A stretch of DNA of 32,711 nt from Hyphomicrobiaceae bacterium (GCA_028066055.1 JALCBY010000033.1:1-32711); one strand, 5' to 3'; positions 1 through 9,090 are shown, counted from the stretch's first letter. Notes: generated by a model not told the origin, from the letters alone. Translations and numbers: made by a program.

Positions 1-266
1 CCGACGCCTCTGAGCGCGCCGCCGACACCGGCAATCGCCAGGCCGAAAATGAGTGCGCGGATAACGCCGGTACGGGCCAGCAGCAAAGAGCCGAACAAAG
101 CGCCGAGCCCCAGGATCAGTACAGGCAGTCCGTTGAGCGCGCCAACGGCCTTTTGGCTCAAATCCAGATCCTGATGGATGAAGGGAATGAGCGGAGGGAC
201 GGCCAACATCGTGATGCGCAGATTGATGCCGGCAAACCAGAGCAGAAAAAGTGCCCACCCGTTCAT
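1..266 (-). CDS. MFS transporter, CynX/NimT-like, N-terminal part (runs off the window)
   Basis: This is the first 88 codons of a membrane transporter whose remainder lies beyond the left edge. The start is the ATG at 266, with a GGAAACAAGG purine stretch just ahead of it. The translation opens MNGWALFLLWFAGINLRITM and continues with a second hydrophobic segment (about residues 48-60) and a third (67-80). The pattern 'GINLR...PPLIPFI...L..S...VG.LNGLPVLILGLGALFGS' resembles the first helices of the CynX/NimT (cyanate transporter) branch of the major facilitator superfamily. That assignment is by eye from the family pattern. The substrate cannot be told: cyanate, nitroimidazole and unrelated solutes have all been assigned to this branch. 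It reads away from the dnaK operon's end, with 87 bp between its start and the pyrF stop. Confidence 0.72.
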   Translation of the reverse strand, partial: MNGWALFLLWFAGINLRITMLAVPPLIPFIHQDLDLSQKAVGALNGLPVLILGLGALFGSLLLARTGVIRALIFGLAIAGVGGALRGV

Positions 267-353
267 GACCTTGTTTCCTGCTCCCACCGAGATGCCAGCA
301 ATAGGCATGTGCGTCCGTGCGGGCAAGTCATTTGGTGAGGAAGGACTTTACAG

Positions 354-1055
354 TCAGGCGGAGCGCGCGCTTTCGATTTCGCCGGCGATCGCGGCTGCAG
401 CCGCCGCCGGGTCGTCGGCCTGGGTAATCGGGCGCCCGACTACCAGATAGTCCGCCCCCGCAGCGATCGCCCTGGCCGGCGTCATGACGCGTGCCTGATC
501 GCCGACGTCCGTGCCGGACGGGCGTATACCCGGCGTGATGATCAGGAAATCGCTTCCCGTAGCCTCCCGGATCTGCGCGGCCTCCTGTCCTGACGCGATA
601 ACCCCGTCAAAGCCTGCTTCCTGTCGCAGCTTCGCTCGGTGCAGAACAAGCTCCGCCGGGCTCATGCGGCTGCCCTGTTCTTCCAGGTCCGCCGCATCGA
701 GGCTCGTGAGCACCGTTACGGAGAGCAGTTTCAAATTGGACCCCTCGCGCCCGCGCATGGCTGCCTTCATGGTTTTGACGTCGTGTCCGTGCACCGTGAG
801 GAACGTGGCGCCCATGGCCGCGATGTTTTCCGTCGCGCGTTCTACCGTGTTGGGGATGTCGAGCAGCTTGGCGTCGACGAAGACCTTCTGCCCCGCGTCC
901 GCGAGTTCGCACGCAAGATCCGCGCCGCCTGAAAACAGCAATTCAAGGCCGATTTTCCACACGCCCGCATGATCGCCGATTTTGGAAATGAGATTGCGGG
1001 CATCATCCGGCTCGGGGACATCGAGAGCGACGATCAAACGCTCGCTCGCCTTCAC
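354..1055 (-). CDS. pyrF: orotidine 5'-phosphate decarboxylase
   Basis: PyrF decarboxylates OMP to UMP, the last step of de novo pyrimidine synthesis, in the cytoplasm. The product is 233 aa, normal for the bacterial short form. Visible family marks are the N-terminal 'LIVALDVP', the catalytic block '[13 protein letters not shown]' (the D-x-K-x-x-D tetrad region), 'TVHGH', and the phosphate-binding 'ITPGIRPSG' and 'VVGRPIT' near the C-terminus. The reading frame is open far upstream inside dnaJ, but homology begins at [13 protein letters not shown] therefore place the start at the GTG at 1055, which overlaps the dnaJ stop as GTGA. This implies translational coupling, so PyrF is probably made from the dnaK-dnaJ transcript. 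pyrF after dnaJ is a known arrangement in some alphaproteobacteria. Confidence 0.95.
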   Translation of the reverse strand: MKASERLIVALDVPEPDDARNLISKIGDHAGVWKIGLELLFSGGADLACELADAGQKVFVDAKLLDIPNTVERATENIAAMGATFLTVHGHDVKTMKAAMRGREGSNLKLLSVTVLTSLDAADLEEQGSRMSPAELVLHRAKLRQEAGFDGVIASGQEAAQIREATGSDFLIITPGIRPSGTDVGDQARVMTPARAIAAGADYLVVGRPITQADDPAAAAAAIAGEIESARSA

Positions 1056-2188
1056 TCGCCCATCCCTTCGAAGAATTCCTTCACCCTCGCGAAAAATCCC
1101 GATGAATCCGGGTTGGTCGCATCCGACGACGCGTCCTCGAACTCTTTCAGGATTTCCTTCTGCTTGCGCGTGAGGTTCCGCGGTGTCTCCACTTCGACCT
1201 GGATATACATGTCTCCGGTGGACTTGGCCCGCAGAATAGGCATGCCCTTGCCTTTCAGGCGGAACTGTCTTCCCGTCTGCGTGCCCTCGGGAACCTTCAC
1301 ACGGCTGCGTCCACCTTCGACCGTGGGAACCTCGATATGACCGCCGAGCGCGGCGGTCGTCATGGAAATCGGCACACGGCAGAAGATGTCGGCGCCGTCG
1401 CGCTGGAAGAACTCGTGGGGCGTGATCGACAGGAAGATGTAAAGATCTCCCGGAGGGCCCCCGCGAAGCCCGGCCTCGCCTTCGTTCGCGAGCCTGATGC
1501 GCGTTCCGTCCTCGACGCCGGCGGGAATGTTGACGGAAAGCGTGCGTTCCTTGGTGACGCGTCCCGCGCCCTGGCAGTCCGGGCAGGGATCGTCGATCAT
1601 CTCGCCACGGCCCTGACAGGCCGGGCACACGCGTTCAATGGTGAAGAAGCCCTGAGAAGCCCGCACCTTTCCCGTGCCGCCGCAGGTCCTGCAAGCGCTC
1701 GGACTGGTGCCCGGCTTGGCGCCGGAACCGTCGCAGGTGTCGCAAGTGATGCTCGAGGGCACGCAGATCTGAGCGCTCTTGCCATCGTGTGCTTCGCGCA
1801 GCGAGATCTCCAGATTGTATCGAAGGTCGGCGCCGCGCTCGCGCATGGTGCGTTTGCCGCCGCGCCGCGCGCCCATGAATTCGCCGAACAGATCGTCGAA
1901 AATCTCGGACATCGATGCGGAGAAATCGCCGCTGAAGCCATGAGGTCCGCCCGGCCCGCCGCCTTCGAACGCGGCATGGCCGAACTGGTCGTACGCAGCA
2001 CGCTTCTGGGGGTCTTTGAGCGCCTCATACGCCTCGTTGACCTCCTTGAAACGGACCTCCGCTTCCATATCGCCGGGGTTACGGTCGGGATGATATTCTT
2101 TTGCAAGCCTCCGGAAAGCCTGCTTGATTTCGACCTCTTCGGCGCTCCGTGTTACGCCCAGGACCTCGTAGTAATCCCGTTTTGCCAT
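1052..2188 (-). CDS. dnaJ: chaperone protein DnaJ (Hsp40)
   Basis: DnaJ is the co-chaperone that delivers unfolded substrates to DnaK and stimulates its ATPase. The product is 378 aa, close to the usual 370-380. Order: J domain (about 1-70) starting [12 protein letters not shown] with the HPD motif in '[10 protein letters not shown]'; a Gly/Phe-rich linker ('[19 protein letters not shown]'); the zinc domain with four CxxCxGxG-type repeats ([32 protein letters not shown]); then the C-terminal substrate-binding domains. I chose the ATG at 2188 because the family starts exactly there. In-frame ATGs at 2200 and 2239 add residues that are not conserved. No strong Shine-Dalgarno is seen at any of them. 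The gene lies 91 bp after dnaK, with a strong hairpin in the gap, and overlaps pyrF by 4 bp. Confidence 0.97.
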   Translation of the reverse strand: MAKRDYYEVLGVTRSAEEVEIKQAFRRLAKEYHPDRNPGDMEAEVRFKEVNEAYEALKDPQKRAAYDQFGHAAFEGGGPGGPHGFSGDFSASMSEIFDDLFGEFMGARRGGKRTMRERGADLRYNLEISLREAHDGKSAQICVPSSITCDTCDGSGAKPGTSPSACRTCGGTGKVRASQGFFTIERVCPACQGRGEMIDDPCPDCQGAGRVTKERTLSVNIPAGVEDGTRIRLANEGEAGLRGGPPGDLYIFLSITPHEFFQRDGADIFCRVPISMTTAALGGHIEVPTVEGGRSRVKVPEGTQTGRQFRLKGKGMPILRAKSTGDMYIQVEVETPRNLTRKQKEILKEFEDASSDATNPDSSGFFARVKEFFEGMGE

Positions 2189-2213
2189 GCTTGTTCGCAT
2201 CGAATACACAAAT

Positions 2214-2256
2214 GAGCCTGCCCGCGAAGTGTTTTGCACTCCCGCGGGCGAGGCTC
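2214..2256 (-). other. intercistronic stem-loop between dnaK and dnaJ
   Basis: Read on the minus strand, the transcript holds GAGCCT-C-GCCCGCG, a two-base mismatch and AGTG, then a CAAAA loop, then CACT, CGCGGGC and AGGCTC. This gives a stem of 4+7+6 pairs with one bulged C and a small internal loop. It sits 24 nt after the dnaK stop and ends 26 nt before the dnaJ ATG. There is no U-run after it, so it is not a clean intrinsic terminator. A role in stabilising dnaK mRNA or lowering dnaJ expression is inference, in line with cells making more DnaK than DnaJ. Confidence 0.7.
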
Positions 2257-2279
2257 ACCGCGATTCTCTCATTGAGGAC

Positions 2280-4211
2280 CTACGCAGACTTTTTGCTGTC
2301 GTTGTCGTCCTTGTCGTCTTTCACTTCCTCAAAGTCGGCATCGACTACGTCGTCACCGTCCGAGGCAGCCGCATCGCCGGCATCTGCGCCCGCATCGCCG
2401 TCTGCCTGGGCCGCCTGATACATAGCTTCGCCAAGTTTCATTGAGGCTTGCGCAAGCGCATCCATCTTCTGGCTGACGACGTCATTATCGTCGCCTTCCA
2501 ATGCCGTCTTCAATTCCGCGCTCGCGCTCTCGATCGTGCTCTTGTCACTGTCGGAAATCTTGTCCCCGAGTTCCTCCAGCGTCTTTTCCGTCGAGTGCAG
2601 AAGTGCTTCCGCCTGATTCCGGACTTCCACACCTTCGCGCCGCTTTTTGTCTTCTTCCGCGTGCGCCTCGGCATCCTGGACCATCTTCTCGATGTCGTCA
2701 TCGGAGAGGCCGCCGGACGCCTGGATGCGGATCGACTGCTCTTTTCCGGTTGCCTTGTCCGCCGCCGACACGTTGACGATACCGTTGGCATCGATATCGA
2801 AGGTCACTTCGATCTGCGGAACGCCCCGCGGCGCAGGAGGAATGCCGACGAGATCGAACTGACCGAGCATCTTGTTGTCGGCTGCCATCTCACGCTCGCC
2901 TTGGAACACCCGGATCGTTACCGCATTCTGATTGTCTTCCGCGGTCGAGAATACCTGGCCCTTCTTTGTGGGAATGGTGGTGTTGCGCTCGATCAGGCGT
3001 GTAAAGACACCGCCGAGCGTCTCGATGCCGAGCGACAGGGGGGTCACGTCGAGCAGCAGCACGTCCTTGACGTCGCCCTGCAGAACGCCCGCCTGGATTG
3101 CCGCGCCGACAGCCACAACCTCGTCCGGGTTCACGCCCTTGTGCGGATCGCGGCCGAAAATGTTCTTCACCGTGTCGATGACCTTGGGCATGCGCGTCAT
3201 GCCACCGACGAGCACCACCTCGTCGATTTCCGCAGCTTTGAGCCCCGCATCCTTGATGGCCGATTCACACGGGCCCACGGTTCTCTGAATAAGGTCGTCG
3301 ACCAGGCTTTCGAGCTTCGCCCGGGTGAGCTTCATTGTCAGGTGCTTCGGTCCCGACTGGTCCGCCGTGATGAAGGGCAGGTTGACTTCGGTCTGCGACG
3401 AGGACGACAGTTCGATCTTCGCCTTTTCCGATGCCTCTTTCAGCCGCTGCAGCGCAAGCTTGTCGCCGCGCAGGTCGATACCCTGTTCCTTCTTGAATTC
3501 ATCGGCCAGATAGTCCACCAGCCGCATGTCGAAGTCTTCACCACCGAGGAAGGTGTCGCCGTTGGTGGATTTCACCTCGAACACGCCGTCGCCGATTTCC
3601 AGGATCGAAATATCGAACGTCCCGCCGCCGAGGTCGTAGACGGCGATTGTCTTTCCTTCGGTCTTGTCCAGGCCATAGGCCAGCGCTGCCGCCGTCGGCT
3701 CGTTGATGATGCGAAGCACGTCGAGGCCGGCAATCTTGCCGGCGTCCTTCGTCGCTTGCCGCTGCGCGTCGTTGAAGTAGGCCGGAACCGTAATCACGGC
3801 CTGCTCGACCGTCTCACCGAGATAAGCTTCCGCCGTCTCCTTCATCTTCTGCAGGATGAATGCGGAAATCTGCGACGGTGAGTATTTCTCACCATGGGAC
3901 TCGACCCAGGCGTCGCCATTGTCCGCCTTCACGATCTTGTAGGGAACCAGCTTCTGGTCCTTGGCAACGGTCTTGTCGTCAAAGCGCCGGCCGATCAGGC
4001 GTTTGATCGCAAACAGCGTGTTTTCGGGATTGGTAACCGCCTGGCGCTTCGCCGGCAGTCCCACAAGCCGCTCGTTGTCTTCGGAGAATGCGACCATGGA
4101 CGGGGTCGTGCGTCCGCCCTCGGCATTCTCGATGACCTTCGGGCTTGTGCCTTCCATGACTGCGACGCACGAATTCGTCGTCCCGAGATCAATTCCAATA
4201 ACTTTAGACAT
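2280..4211 (-). CDS. dnaK: chaperone protein DnaK (Hsp70)
   Basis: DnaK is the ATP-dependent Hsp70 chaperone, working with DnaJ and GrpE (both encoded in this window). The product is 643 aa, full length. It starts [20 protein letters not shown], the phosphate-1 motif of the actin-like ATPase. '[13 protein letters not shown]' (phosphate 2) and '[13 protein letters not shown]' (adenosine site) follow. The linker '[19 protein letters not shown]' leads into the substrate-binding domain, and the acidic tail ends [18 protein letters not shown]. The ATG at 4211 fits the family start; upstream purines (GAAATGAGAGG) give a modest ribosome site. An RpoH-like promoter lies at 4335-4366, leaving a leader of roughly 115 nt. 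It heads the dnaK-dnaJ-pyrF operon and is divergent from corA. Confidence 0.98.
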   Translation of the reverse strand: MSKVIGIDLGTTNSCVAVMEGTSPKVIENAEGGRTTPSMVAFSEDNERLVGLPAKRQAVTNPENTLFAIKRLIGRRFDDKTVAKDQKLVPYKIVKADNGDAWVESHGEKYSPSQISAFILQKMKETAEAYLGETVEQAVITVPAYFNDAQRQATKDAGKIAGLDVLRIINEPTAAALAYGLDKTEGKTIAVYDLGGGTFDISILEIGDGVFEVKSTNGDTFLGGEDFDMRLVDYLADEFKKEQGIDLRGDKLALQRLKEASEKAKIELSSSSQTEVNLPFITADQSGPKHLTMKLTRAKLESLVDDLIQRTVGPCESAIKDAGLKAAEIDEVVLVGGMTRMPKVIDTVKNIFGRDPHKGVNPDEVVAVGAAIQAGVLQGDVKDVLLLDVTPLSLGIETLGGVFTRLIERNTTIPTKKGQVFSTAEDNQNAVTIRVFQGEREMAADNKMLGQFDLVGIPPAPRGVPQIEVTFDIDANGIVNVSAADKATGKEQSIRIQASGGLSDDDIEKMVQDAEAHAEEDKKRREGVEVRNQAEALLHSTEKTLEELGDKISDSDKSTIESASAELKTALEGDDNDVVSQKMDALAQASMKLGEAMYQAAQADGDAGADAGDAAASDGDDVVDADFEEVKDDKDDNDSKKSA

Positions 4212-4334
4212 CTAATTCCAAACCTCTCATTTCCGGCAGGCCGACCGGGCCGCTACGGCACCCGGAAGTTCAATGAAACCGTGAAGTTCCAGCGAACCGG
4301 CCCCCTCATGATTCGAAGAACGAAGTGTTCAGCG

Positions 4335-4366
4335 GTTATATAGGGGCGACGGCCATCGCCCGCAAG
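4335..4366 (-). promoter_or_regulatory. RpoH (sigma-32)-type promoter of dnaK with a dyad in its spacer
   Basis: On the minus strand, CTTG (4366-4363) is followed after 18 nt by CCTATATAAC (4344-4335). The alphaproteobacterial heat-shock consensus is CTTG, about 17-18 nt, then CYTATnTnnG, so only the last base differs. The predicted transcription start is near 4328. The spacer is almost entirely an 18-bp near-palindrome (4344-4361: GGGCGA, one base, GGCC, one base, TCGCCC) touching the -10 element. The rest of the 263-bp dnaK/corA gap holds no gene that I can see. No CIRCE element (TTAGCACTC with an inverted partner) is present. Confidence 0.8.
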
Positions 4367-4474
4367 TTGCGTTGATATAGCACATAAAACCTGTACTTAA
4401 CGCCGCTTAAGACCAATATTTGGCCGTTCCTTTGGGGCTGCGGCACTCAACACCCACTGCTTGGAGGCGGATTT

Positions 4475-5641
4475 ATGGCGAATTCACCCGATTCAGCCTC
4501 TGAAAAGGACGAAGCCGGGCGTCAGAAAGGGCAACTTTTCGGCATTGACAGGGTCACCGTGCCGGGCACGCTTCCAGGAAAGCTGGAAGCGCCGGACGAT
4601 GCCGTTTCCTCTCAGATTCGCGTTATGACTTATGACGCCGAGACGATTACCGAACATCAGGTCGCGACGGTTGAGGAAATCGTCGCGCTGCGCGGAAAGG
4701 ATAAGGTTCTCTGGGTCGATATATCGGGGTTGTCCGATATCGAACTGATCCGTGCCCTGGGCGAGGCATTCTCTCTGCACCGGCTGGCGCTGGAAGACGT
4801 TGTGAGCGTCCATCAACGGCCAAAGGCGGAGGATTATGGCGACTACGCGTTTATCGTCACGCGCACCCTCGTTCCGGACACCCTCACCGACACCGAACAG
4901 GTCTCCATGTTTCTCGGACCCGACTATCTGCTGACGTTTCAGGAACGACATGCGGATTGCTTTCACGCCGTCAGAAAGCGCCTTCTTGACGCTGCGGGAC
5001 GCATCCGCGGTTCAGGTGCGGACTATCTGTGCTACGCGCTGATCGACTCCATCATCGACGGCTATTTTCCCAAACTGGAGCTGTATGGCGAGAAACTTGA
5101 AGCGCTCGAGGATGATGTGGTCCAAAAACCCGATCCGGCGCATATCGGCGAACTTCACGACCTGAAGCGCAATTTCCTGATGATACGCCGGGCAGTATGG
5201 CCGCTTCGCGAGACCATCAACACTCTGATACGGGATGATCACGCTCACTTCACCGAGTCGACGCGCATCTACCTCAGGGACTGTTACGACCATGCGATCC
5301 AGCTCATCGATATCGTCGAGACCTACCGGGAGATCGCCAACGGGCTGCTGGATGTCTACATCTCTTCGGTGAGTGCGAAGCTCAACGAGGTGATGAAAGT
5401 GCTGACGATCATCGCGACCATCTTCATTCCGTTGGGTTTCGTCGCGTCTCTCTACGGCATGAACTTCGATCAGGACGCCTCGCCCTGGAACATGCCGGAG
5501 TTGCGCTGGAAATACGGTTACCCGGCGGTATTGTTGTTCATGACCGCGGTAGGATGCGGCATGCTCTACTATTTCTGGCGGATGGGCTGGATTGGCCGCG
5601 GTCCGAAACGCCGGCGCCGCCGCTACAGCGACGAGGACTGA
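4475..5641 (+). CDS. corA: CorA-family magnesium/divalent metal transporter
   Basis: This is an inner-membrane channel-like transporter of the CorA (2-TM-GxN) family, which moves Mg2+ or related divalent ions. The product is 388 aa. A long soluble N-terminal region (about 1-305) is rich in acidic and helical segments. TM1 is at about 308-327, the signature 'YGMN' at 327-330, an acidic periplasmic loop follows, and TM2 is at about 349-369. The C-terminus is short and strongly basic (GPKRRRRRYSDED). The GMN triplet is the selectivity-filter hallmark. The start ATG at 4475 has GGAGGCGG 5 nt upstream. The stop is followed immediately by the ATG of the next gene, so these are co-transcribed. Whether it carries Mg2+, Co2+ or Zn2+ (ZntB-like efflux) cannot be told. 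Confidence 0.93.
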   Translation: MANSPDSASEKDEAGRQKGQLFGIDRVTVPGTLPGKLEAPDDAVSSQIRVMTYDAETITEHQVATVEEIVALRGKDKVLWVDISGLSDIELIRALGEAFSLHRLALEDVVSVHQRPKAEDYGDYAFIVTRTLVPDTLTDTEQVSMFLGPDYLLTFQERHADCFHAVRKRLLDAAGRIRGSGADYLCYALIDSIIDGYFPKLELYGEKLEALEDDVVQKPDPAHIGELHDLKRNFLMIRRAVWPLRETINTLIRDDHAHFTESTRIYLRDCYDHAIQLIDIVETYREIANGLLDVYISSVSAKLNEVMKVLTIIATIFIPLGFVASLYGMNFDQDASPWNMPELRWKYGYPAVLLFMTAVGCGMLYYFWRMGWIGRGPKRRRRRYSDED

Positions 5642-6175
5642 ATGGCGAGCGTTCTCAACGTCTGTCTGGCGGTTACGGCACTGCATTTCACCGCATCAAC
5701 GCTTCTTTTGGCGCCGGTACGGGCGGAAGGACAGGTTAAAGTCGGAGAGCTTGCAGTTGCGGGTTGGGTTGAAGATGGGTGGATCGGCACGCCGCCGATA
5801 AGAGTGAAAGTGAAGCTCGATACGGGCGCAAAGATTTCGTCGATCCACGCGGCGCAGTATCGCGATTATATGCGCGACGGCATACGGCGCGTCAGTTTCA
5901 CCCTCGTCAACAACGAGGGACAGGAACTGAAGATCGACGAGCCCGTCGTTCGCACCGCCTCGATCCGCCGGGGTGGGGTCGAATTGCGCGAACGCCCCGT
6001 AATACGGCTGAAATTTTGTGTCGCGGGTCTTGCGTCCGAAGCCGAATTTTCCATGGCCGACCGGTCGGATCTCAGCTATCCGGTCGTACTTGGACGTGCC
6101 TTCCTGGCGGGAAGATTCCTCGTCGATTCGGCGCGCACCTTTCAGGCTTCTGTGTCCTGCAAACCTCACGGGTGA
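5642..6175 (+). CDS. secreted retropepsin-like aspartic protease (RimK-associated 'ATP-dependent Zn protease' family, PF05618 type)
   Basis: The product is 177 aa with an N-terminal hydrophobic stretch (about residues 4-25, ending LLLAPVRAEG), which looks like a signal peptide or anchor, so the domain is probably periplasmic. The core reads 'VKVKLDTGAKISSIHA' with the D60-T-G catalytic triplet typical of retroviral-type aspartyl proteases. The second family mark 'YPVVLGRAFLAGRFLVDS' is at about 146-163. Members were first labelled zinc proteases and often sit beside RimK-like ATP-grasp genes; none is here. Instead the gene is fused head to tail with its neighbours. Its ATG follows the corA TGA with no gap, and its TGA overlaps the next start as GTGA. 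Substrate unknown. Confidence 0.85.
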   Translation: MASVLNVCLAVTALHFTASTLLLAPVRAEGQVKVGELAVAGWVEDGWIGTPPIRVKVKLDTGAKISSIHAAQYRDYMRDGIRRVSFTLVNNEGQELKIDEPVVRTASIRRGGVELRERPVIRLKFCVAGLASEAEFSMADRSDLSYPVVLGRAFLAGRFLVDSARTFQASVSCKPHG

Positions 6176-6786
6176 GCTTGGTGTTGCATCTGCCACGATA
6201 TCTGCGTGATGACGCTCAGAAACAGCTCCTGGAGGAAATCGTGACTGTGCTTGAGGCGGCACCGCCCTTCGTGCCGACGATGCCGCGGACCGGCAAGCCC
6301 TTCTCCGTGCGCATGAGCAATTGCGGATCCCTGGGCTGGGTGTCTGACAAGGCGGGTGGATATCGTTATCAGCCGACGCACCCGGAAACCGGCGAAGCCT
6401 GGCCGCCGATTCCCGCCATTCTACTGGACCTGTGGAGCGACGTTGCCAGCTATCCCGAGCTGCCCGAAGCCTGTCTCGTCAACATCTATTCGGAGCAAGC
6501 GAAAATGGGACTTCACCGCGACGAGGACGAAGAAGACTTTGCCGCGCCCGTCCTGTCGGTTTCACTCGGCGATACGGCACGGTTCCGCATCGGCGGGACG
6601 GCGCGGAAAGACCCGACACGGTCGTTTGACCTTGAATCTGGCGATGTTGTTGTGCTCGGCGGCGAGAGCCGCCTCGTTTATCACGGTGTCGACCGGATCA
6701 AGCCGGGCACTGCTGAACTGGGTCTGGATTGTGTGCCGGGCGCCGCGCGCATCAACCTGACTTTGCGGCGGGTATCCACTCCCTAG
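6172..6786 (+). CDS. alkB: AlkB-type Fe(II)/2-oxoglutarate-dependent DNA/RNA demethylase
   Basis: AlkB oxidatively removes alkyl groups such as 1-methyladenine and 3-methylcytosine from nucleic acids. The product is 204 aa, near the usual 200-220. Visible signs: substrate-lid region 'PFSVRMSNCGSLGW'; 'NIYSEQAKMGLHRDEDE' with the iron ligands H115 and D117; 'VSLGDTARFRIGG'; the distal ligand H171 in 'VYHGVDRI'; and the 2-oxoglutarate arginines R193 and R199 in 'RINLTLRR'. The frame is open upstream, but homology starts near residue 5. I chose the GTG at 6172, which overlaps the preceding stop as GTGA. The GTG at 6181 is an alternative. The stop shares the four bases CTAG with the convergent VOC gene. 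Confidence 0.93.
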   Translation: MSLVLHLPRYLRDDAQKQLLEEIVTVLEAAPPFVPTMPRTGKPFSVRMSNCGSLGWVSDKAGGYRYQPTHPETGEAWPPIPAILLDLWSDVASYPELPEACLVNIYSEQAKMGLHRDEDEEDFAAPVLSVSLGDTARFRIGGTARKDPTRSFDLESGDVVVLGGESRLVYHGVDRIKPGTAELGLDCVPGAARINLTLRRVSTP

Positions 6787-7154
6787 TCAGCGGCGACGAA
6801 CGTCACCGCCTCGACGCGGTTGCCGTCCAGGTCGACGATGAAGGCGGCATAGTAGCCTGGATTGGTTGCTTCGCGCGGTCCGGGAGGACCGTCGCAGGTG
6901 CCGCCATTCTCAAGCGCAAGATCGTAGAAGGCCTGAACCAGCTCCGTCCCGCGCGTTCGCAGGGCCACATGCGCGCCGTCGCTGACCGTGACCTCGGCGC
7001 GCAGATTGAGCCAGAATTCGGGATAACTCTTGCCGAAACCGATGGTCGCCTCGCGCTCGACAAGGCGTGCATAGCCAAGCGGCGCCAGCACCTTTTCGTA
7101 AAACGCGGCCGCGCGCTCAAGATCGGAAACCGGAATGGAGACGTGGTCGATCAT
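6783..7154 (-). CDS. VOC-superfamily (glyoxalase/bleomycin-resistance fold) protein
   Basis: The product is 123 aa, the length of a single glyoxalase/vicinal-oxygen-chelate unit with two beta-alpha-beta-beta-beta modules. It starts MIDHVSIPVSDLERAAAFYE, the classic module-1 opening. H4 is a likely metal ligand, and 'NPGYYAAFIVDLDGNRVEAV' closes module 2 with the usual D-x-D/N-G-N-x-x-E pattern. Such proteins act as lyases, dioxygenases or binding proteins, and the reaction cannot be set from sequence. It follows grpE by 21 bp on the same strand, so it is probably transcribed with hrcA-grpE. Its TAG stop and the alkB TAG stop are the two strands of one CTAG. Confidence 0.88.
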   Translation of the reverse strand: MIDHVSIPVSDLERAAAFYEKVLAPLGYARLVEREATIGFGKSYPEFWLNLRAEVTVSDGAHVALRTRGTELVQAFYDLALENGGTCDGPPGPREATNPGYYAAFIVDLDGNRVEAVTFVAAD

Positions 7155-7175
7155 CGTGCCAACGCGTCTGCGTGG

Positions 7176-7934
7176 CTATGCGCTCTTGTCGACATTAGCG
7201 CCGACATTCTCTTTGCTCTTGGGCTTTGGTTTTTCGGACTCGGCAGGCTCATCGGCGGCTTCCGCCTTCGGCGTATCGTCGTTGGCGGGCTCGGGCGGTG
7301 CACCTTCGGTTTTTTCCTTGTCTGCCTTGGCGGGCTTTGGCCCGCCTTTGGCAACGCCGACGAGCGCGGGTCTCAACACCCGCTCGGCGATGGAGTACCC
7401 CTGCTGCACCACCTCCACAACCGTGCCTTCGGGGACGCCGGTATTCTCAACCTCGAACATCGCCTGATGCTTGTTGGGGTCGAACCGCTCGCCCTTGGGA
7501 TCGACGCGGGTGATGCCGTGGCGCTCCAGGACATTGAGCAGTTCACGCTCCGTGACCTGCATGCCTTCAAGAAAACTCTTGAGCGCTTCGTCCGCTTCGG
7601 CCGCTTCTTCAGGCACATGCTCGATGGCGCGGGCGATATTGTCCGCGATTGTGAGCACGTCACGGGCGAAGTTGGAGATGGCGAACTTCGCCGTATCCGA
7701 CTTGTCACGCTCGGTGCGCCGGCGCAGGTTTTCCATTTCGGCTGCCGCGCGCAGCAGCCTGTCTTTGAGCTGCGCGTTTTCCTCGCGCAGCGCTTCCGCC
7801 TCACCCTTGCTCCAGCCGCTTTCCGCGGTGTCATTGGGCTCGGGCGTGGTGGCGTCGGACGCCTCGGTTTCGGGCGAGGCACCGTTTGCGCCTGCCTCGT
7901 TCGGTGGCGTGTCTTCGGTTTTCTTGTTGCTCAT
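7176..7934 (-). CDS. grpE: GrpE nucleotide exchange factor
   Basis: GrpE releases ADP from DnaK. The product is 252 aa, longer than the usual about 200, because both ends carry low-complexity tails. An acidic, Pro/Thr-rich N-terminal stretch fills residues 1-45, and a Pro/Lys/Glu-rich C-terminal extension runs from about 203 onward. The core has the dimer coiled coil 'EALREENAQLKDRLLRAAAEMENLRRRTERDK', and the beta domain ends 'FDPNKHQAMFEVENTGVPEGTVVEVVQQGYSIAERVLRPALVGVAKG', a typical GrpE C-terminal block. It lies 55 bp after hrcA on the same strand. dnaK and dnaJ are 3 kb away on the same strand, separated by corA, the protease and alkB. No strong ribosome site is visible before the ATG at 7934. 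Confidence 0.96.
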   Translation of the reverse strand: MSNKKTEDTPPNEAGANGASPETEASDATTPEPNDTAESGWSKGEAEALREENAQLKDRLLRAAAEMENLRRRTERDKSDTAKFAISNFARDVLTIADNIARAIEHVPEEAAEADEALKSFLEGMQVTERELLNVLERHGITRVDPKGERFDPNKHQAMFEVENTGVPEGTVVEVVQQGYSIAERVLRPALVGVAKGGPKPAKADKEKTEGAPPEPANDDTPKAEAADEPAESEKPKPKSKENVGANVDKSA

Positions 7935-7989
7935 AAATCTGTTCTGATGACTGGGCTATCGCCCGGATATCAGGTCTTGCGCAGAAAAA

Positions 7990-9090
7990 TCAAGGCAGCA
8001 TGTGCCCGATCAGCTTTGCCGTGTAATCGACCATGGGAATGATGCGGGCATAGTTGAGCCGGGTCGGACCGATGACACCGAGCACCCCGACGATATCGTG
8101 GTTGCCGTCGCGAAATGGCGAAACGATGACCGACGAGCCCGACAGCGAGAACAACTGGTTCTCCGAACCGATGAATATCCGGACGCCTTCCGCCTGTTCC
8201 GCATAGCCCAGAACTTCGATGAGCTCCTGCTTCGCCTCGAGGTCGTCAAACAGTTTGCGAATGCGCTCAAGATCGTGCTCGGCGGACACGTCGTCGAGCA
8301 GGTTGGACCGCCCCCGGACAATCAGGTTCTTCTGGCCGTCTGCGTCGCCCGCCCAGGTTGCCAGGCCCTGCTGAATAAGTCGTGCAGTCAGTTCATCGAG
8401 CTCCGCCTTGCGCTCGGCCAGTTCGCGCTCGATCTGCCGCCGGGCGCCGGAGAGTGTCATGCCGCCGATGCGTGCGTTGAGATAGTTCGTCGCACTGGTC
8501 AGCGCCGACGCCGGCATCGGTTCGGGCAGTTCAACGATCCGGTTTTCCACCGAACCGTCTTCCGCCACCAATATGGCAAGTGTCTTTTTCGGCTCCAGGC
8601 TGACGAATTCAATCTGTTTCAGGCGCTTGATCTGCTTGCCCGCGAGCACGACGCCGGCGCAGTGCGAAAGCCCGGAGAGCATTTCACCTGTCTCGGTCAG
8701 GGCCTCATCGAGATCTCGGTCGCCGAACCGAGTGGAGATCTCCGACCGGATTTGGGTACATTCTGCGTCACTGAGATTGCCGATATCCAGGAGCGCGTCG
8801 ACAAACAGGCGCAGACCACTTTCCGTCGGCAGACGCCCCGCGCTCGTGTGCGGCGCGTAAATCAGCCCCATCGCTTCCAGATCGGACATGACGTTGCGGA
8901 CCGATGCCGGCGAGAGCGTCATCGGCAGCGCACGGGATATGTTGCGGGAGCCGGCCGGATCCCCGGTGGTCAGGTAGCTTTGTACAATCTGGCGGAAAAT
9001 CTCGCGTGATCGCTCGTCGAGCTCGGCGAGCGCGGAACTGTTGTCGCCTGGTGCGAATTCCGTCGCTTCACGCACTTCCTTCTGTCGCAT
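7990..9090 (-). CDS. hrcA: heat-inducible transcription repressor HrcA
   Basis: HrcA binds CIRCE operators and represses chaperone genes, usually groESL in alphaproteobacteria. From the ATG at 9090 the product is 366 aa. The N-terminal winged-helix region is clear: '[30 protein letters not shown]', then '[31 protein letters not shown]'. The GAF-like core and '[27 protein letters not shown]' at the C-terminus are standard HrcA. An in-frame TTG at 9141 with AAAGAGAA just ahead would add 17 residues. The AGGAG before 9090 is 15 nt away, so the start is uncertain. No CIRCE sequence was found in the window, so the direct HrcA target here is unclear. hrcA is divergent from rph across a large dyad. 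Confidence 0.95.
   Translation of the reverse strand: MRQKEVREATEFAPGDNSSALAELDERSREIFRQIVQSYLTTGDPAGSRNISRALPMTLSPASVRNVMSDLEAMGLIYAPHTSAGRLPTESGLRLFVDALLDIGNLSDAECTQIRSEISTRFGDRDLDEALTETGEMLSGLSHCAGVVLAGKQIKRLKQIEFVSLEPKKTLAILVAEDGSVENRIVELPEPMPASALTSATNYLNARIGGMTLSGARRQIERELAERKAELDELTARLIQQGLATWAGDADGQKNLIVRGRSNLLDDVSAEHDLERIRKLFDDLEAKQELIEVLGYAEQAEGVRIFIGSENQLFSLSGSSVIVSPFRDGNHDIVGVLGVIGPTRLNYARIIPMVDYTAKLIGHMLP

Noticed and set aside
2448-3881. 477-codon plus-strand frame opposite dnaK
   Set aside because: It is an antisense shadow of dnaK, an unmistakable Hsp70; the translation is arginine/histidine-rich with no recognisable motif.
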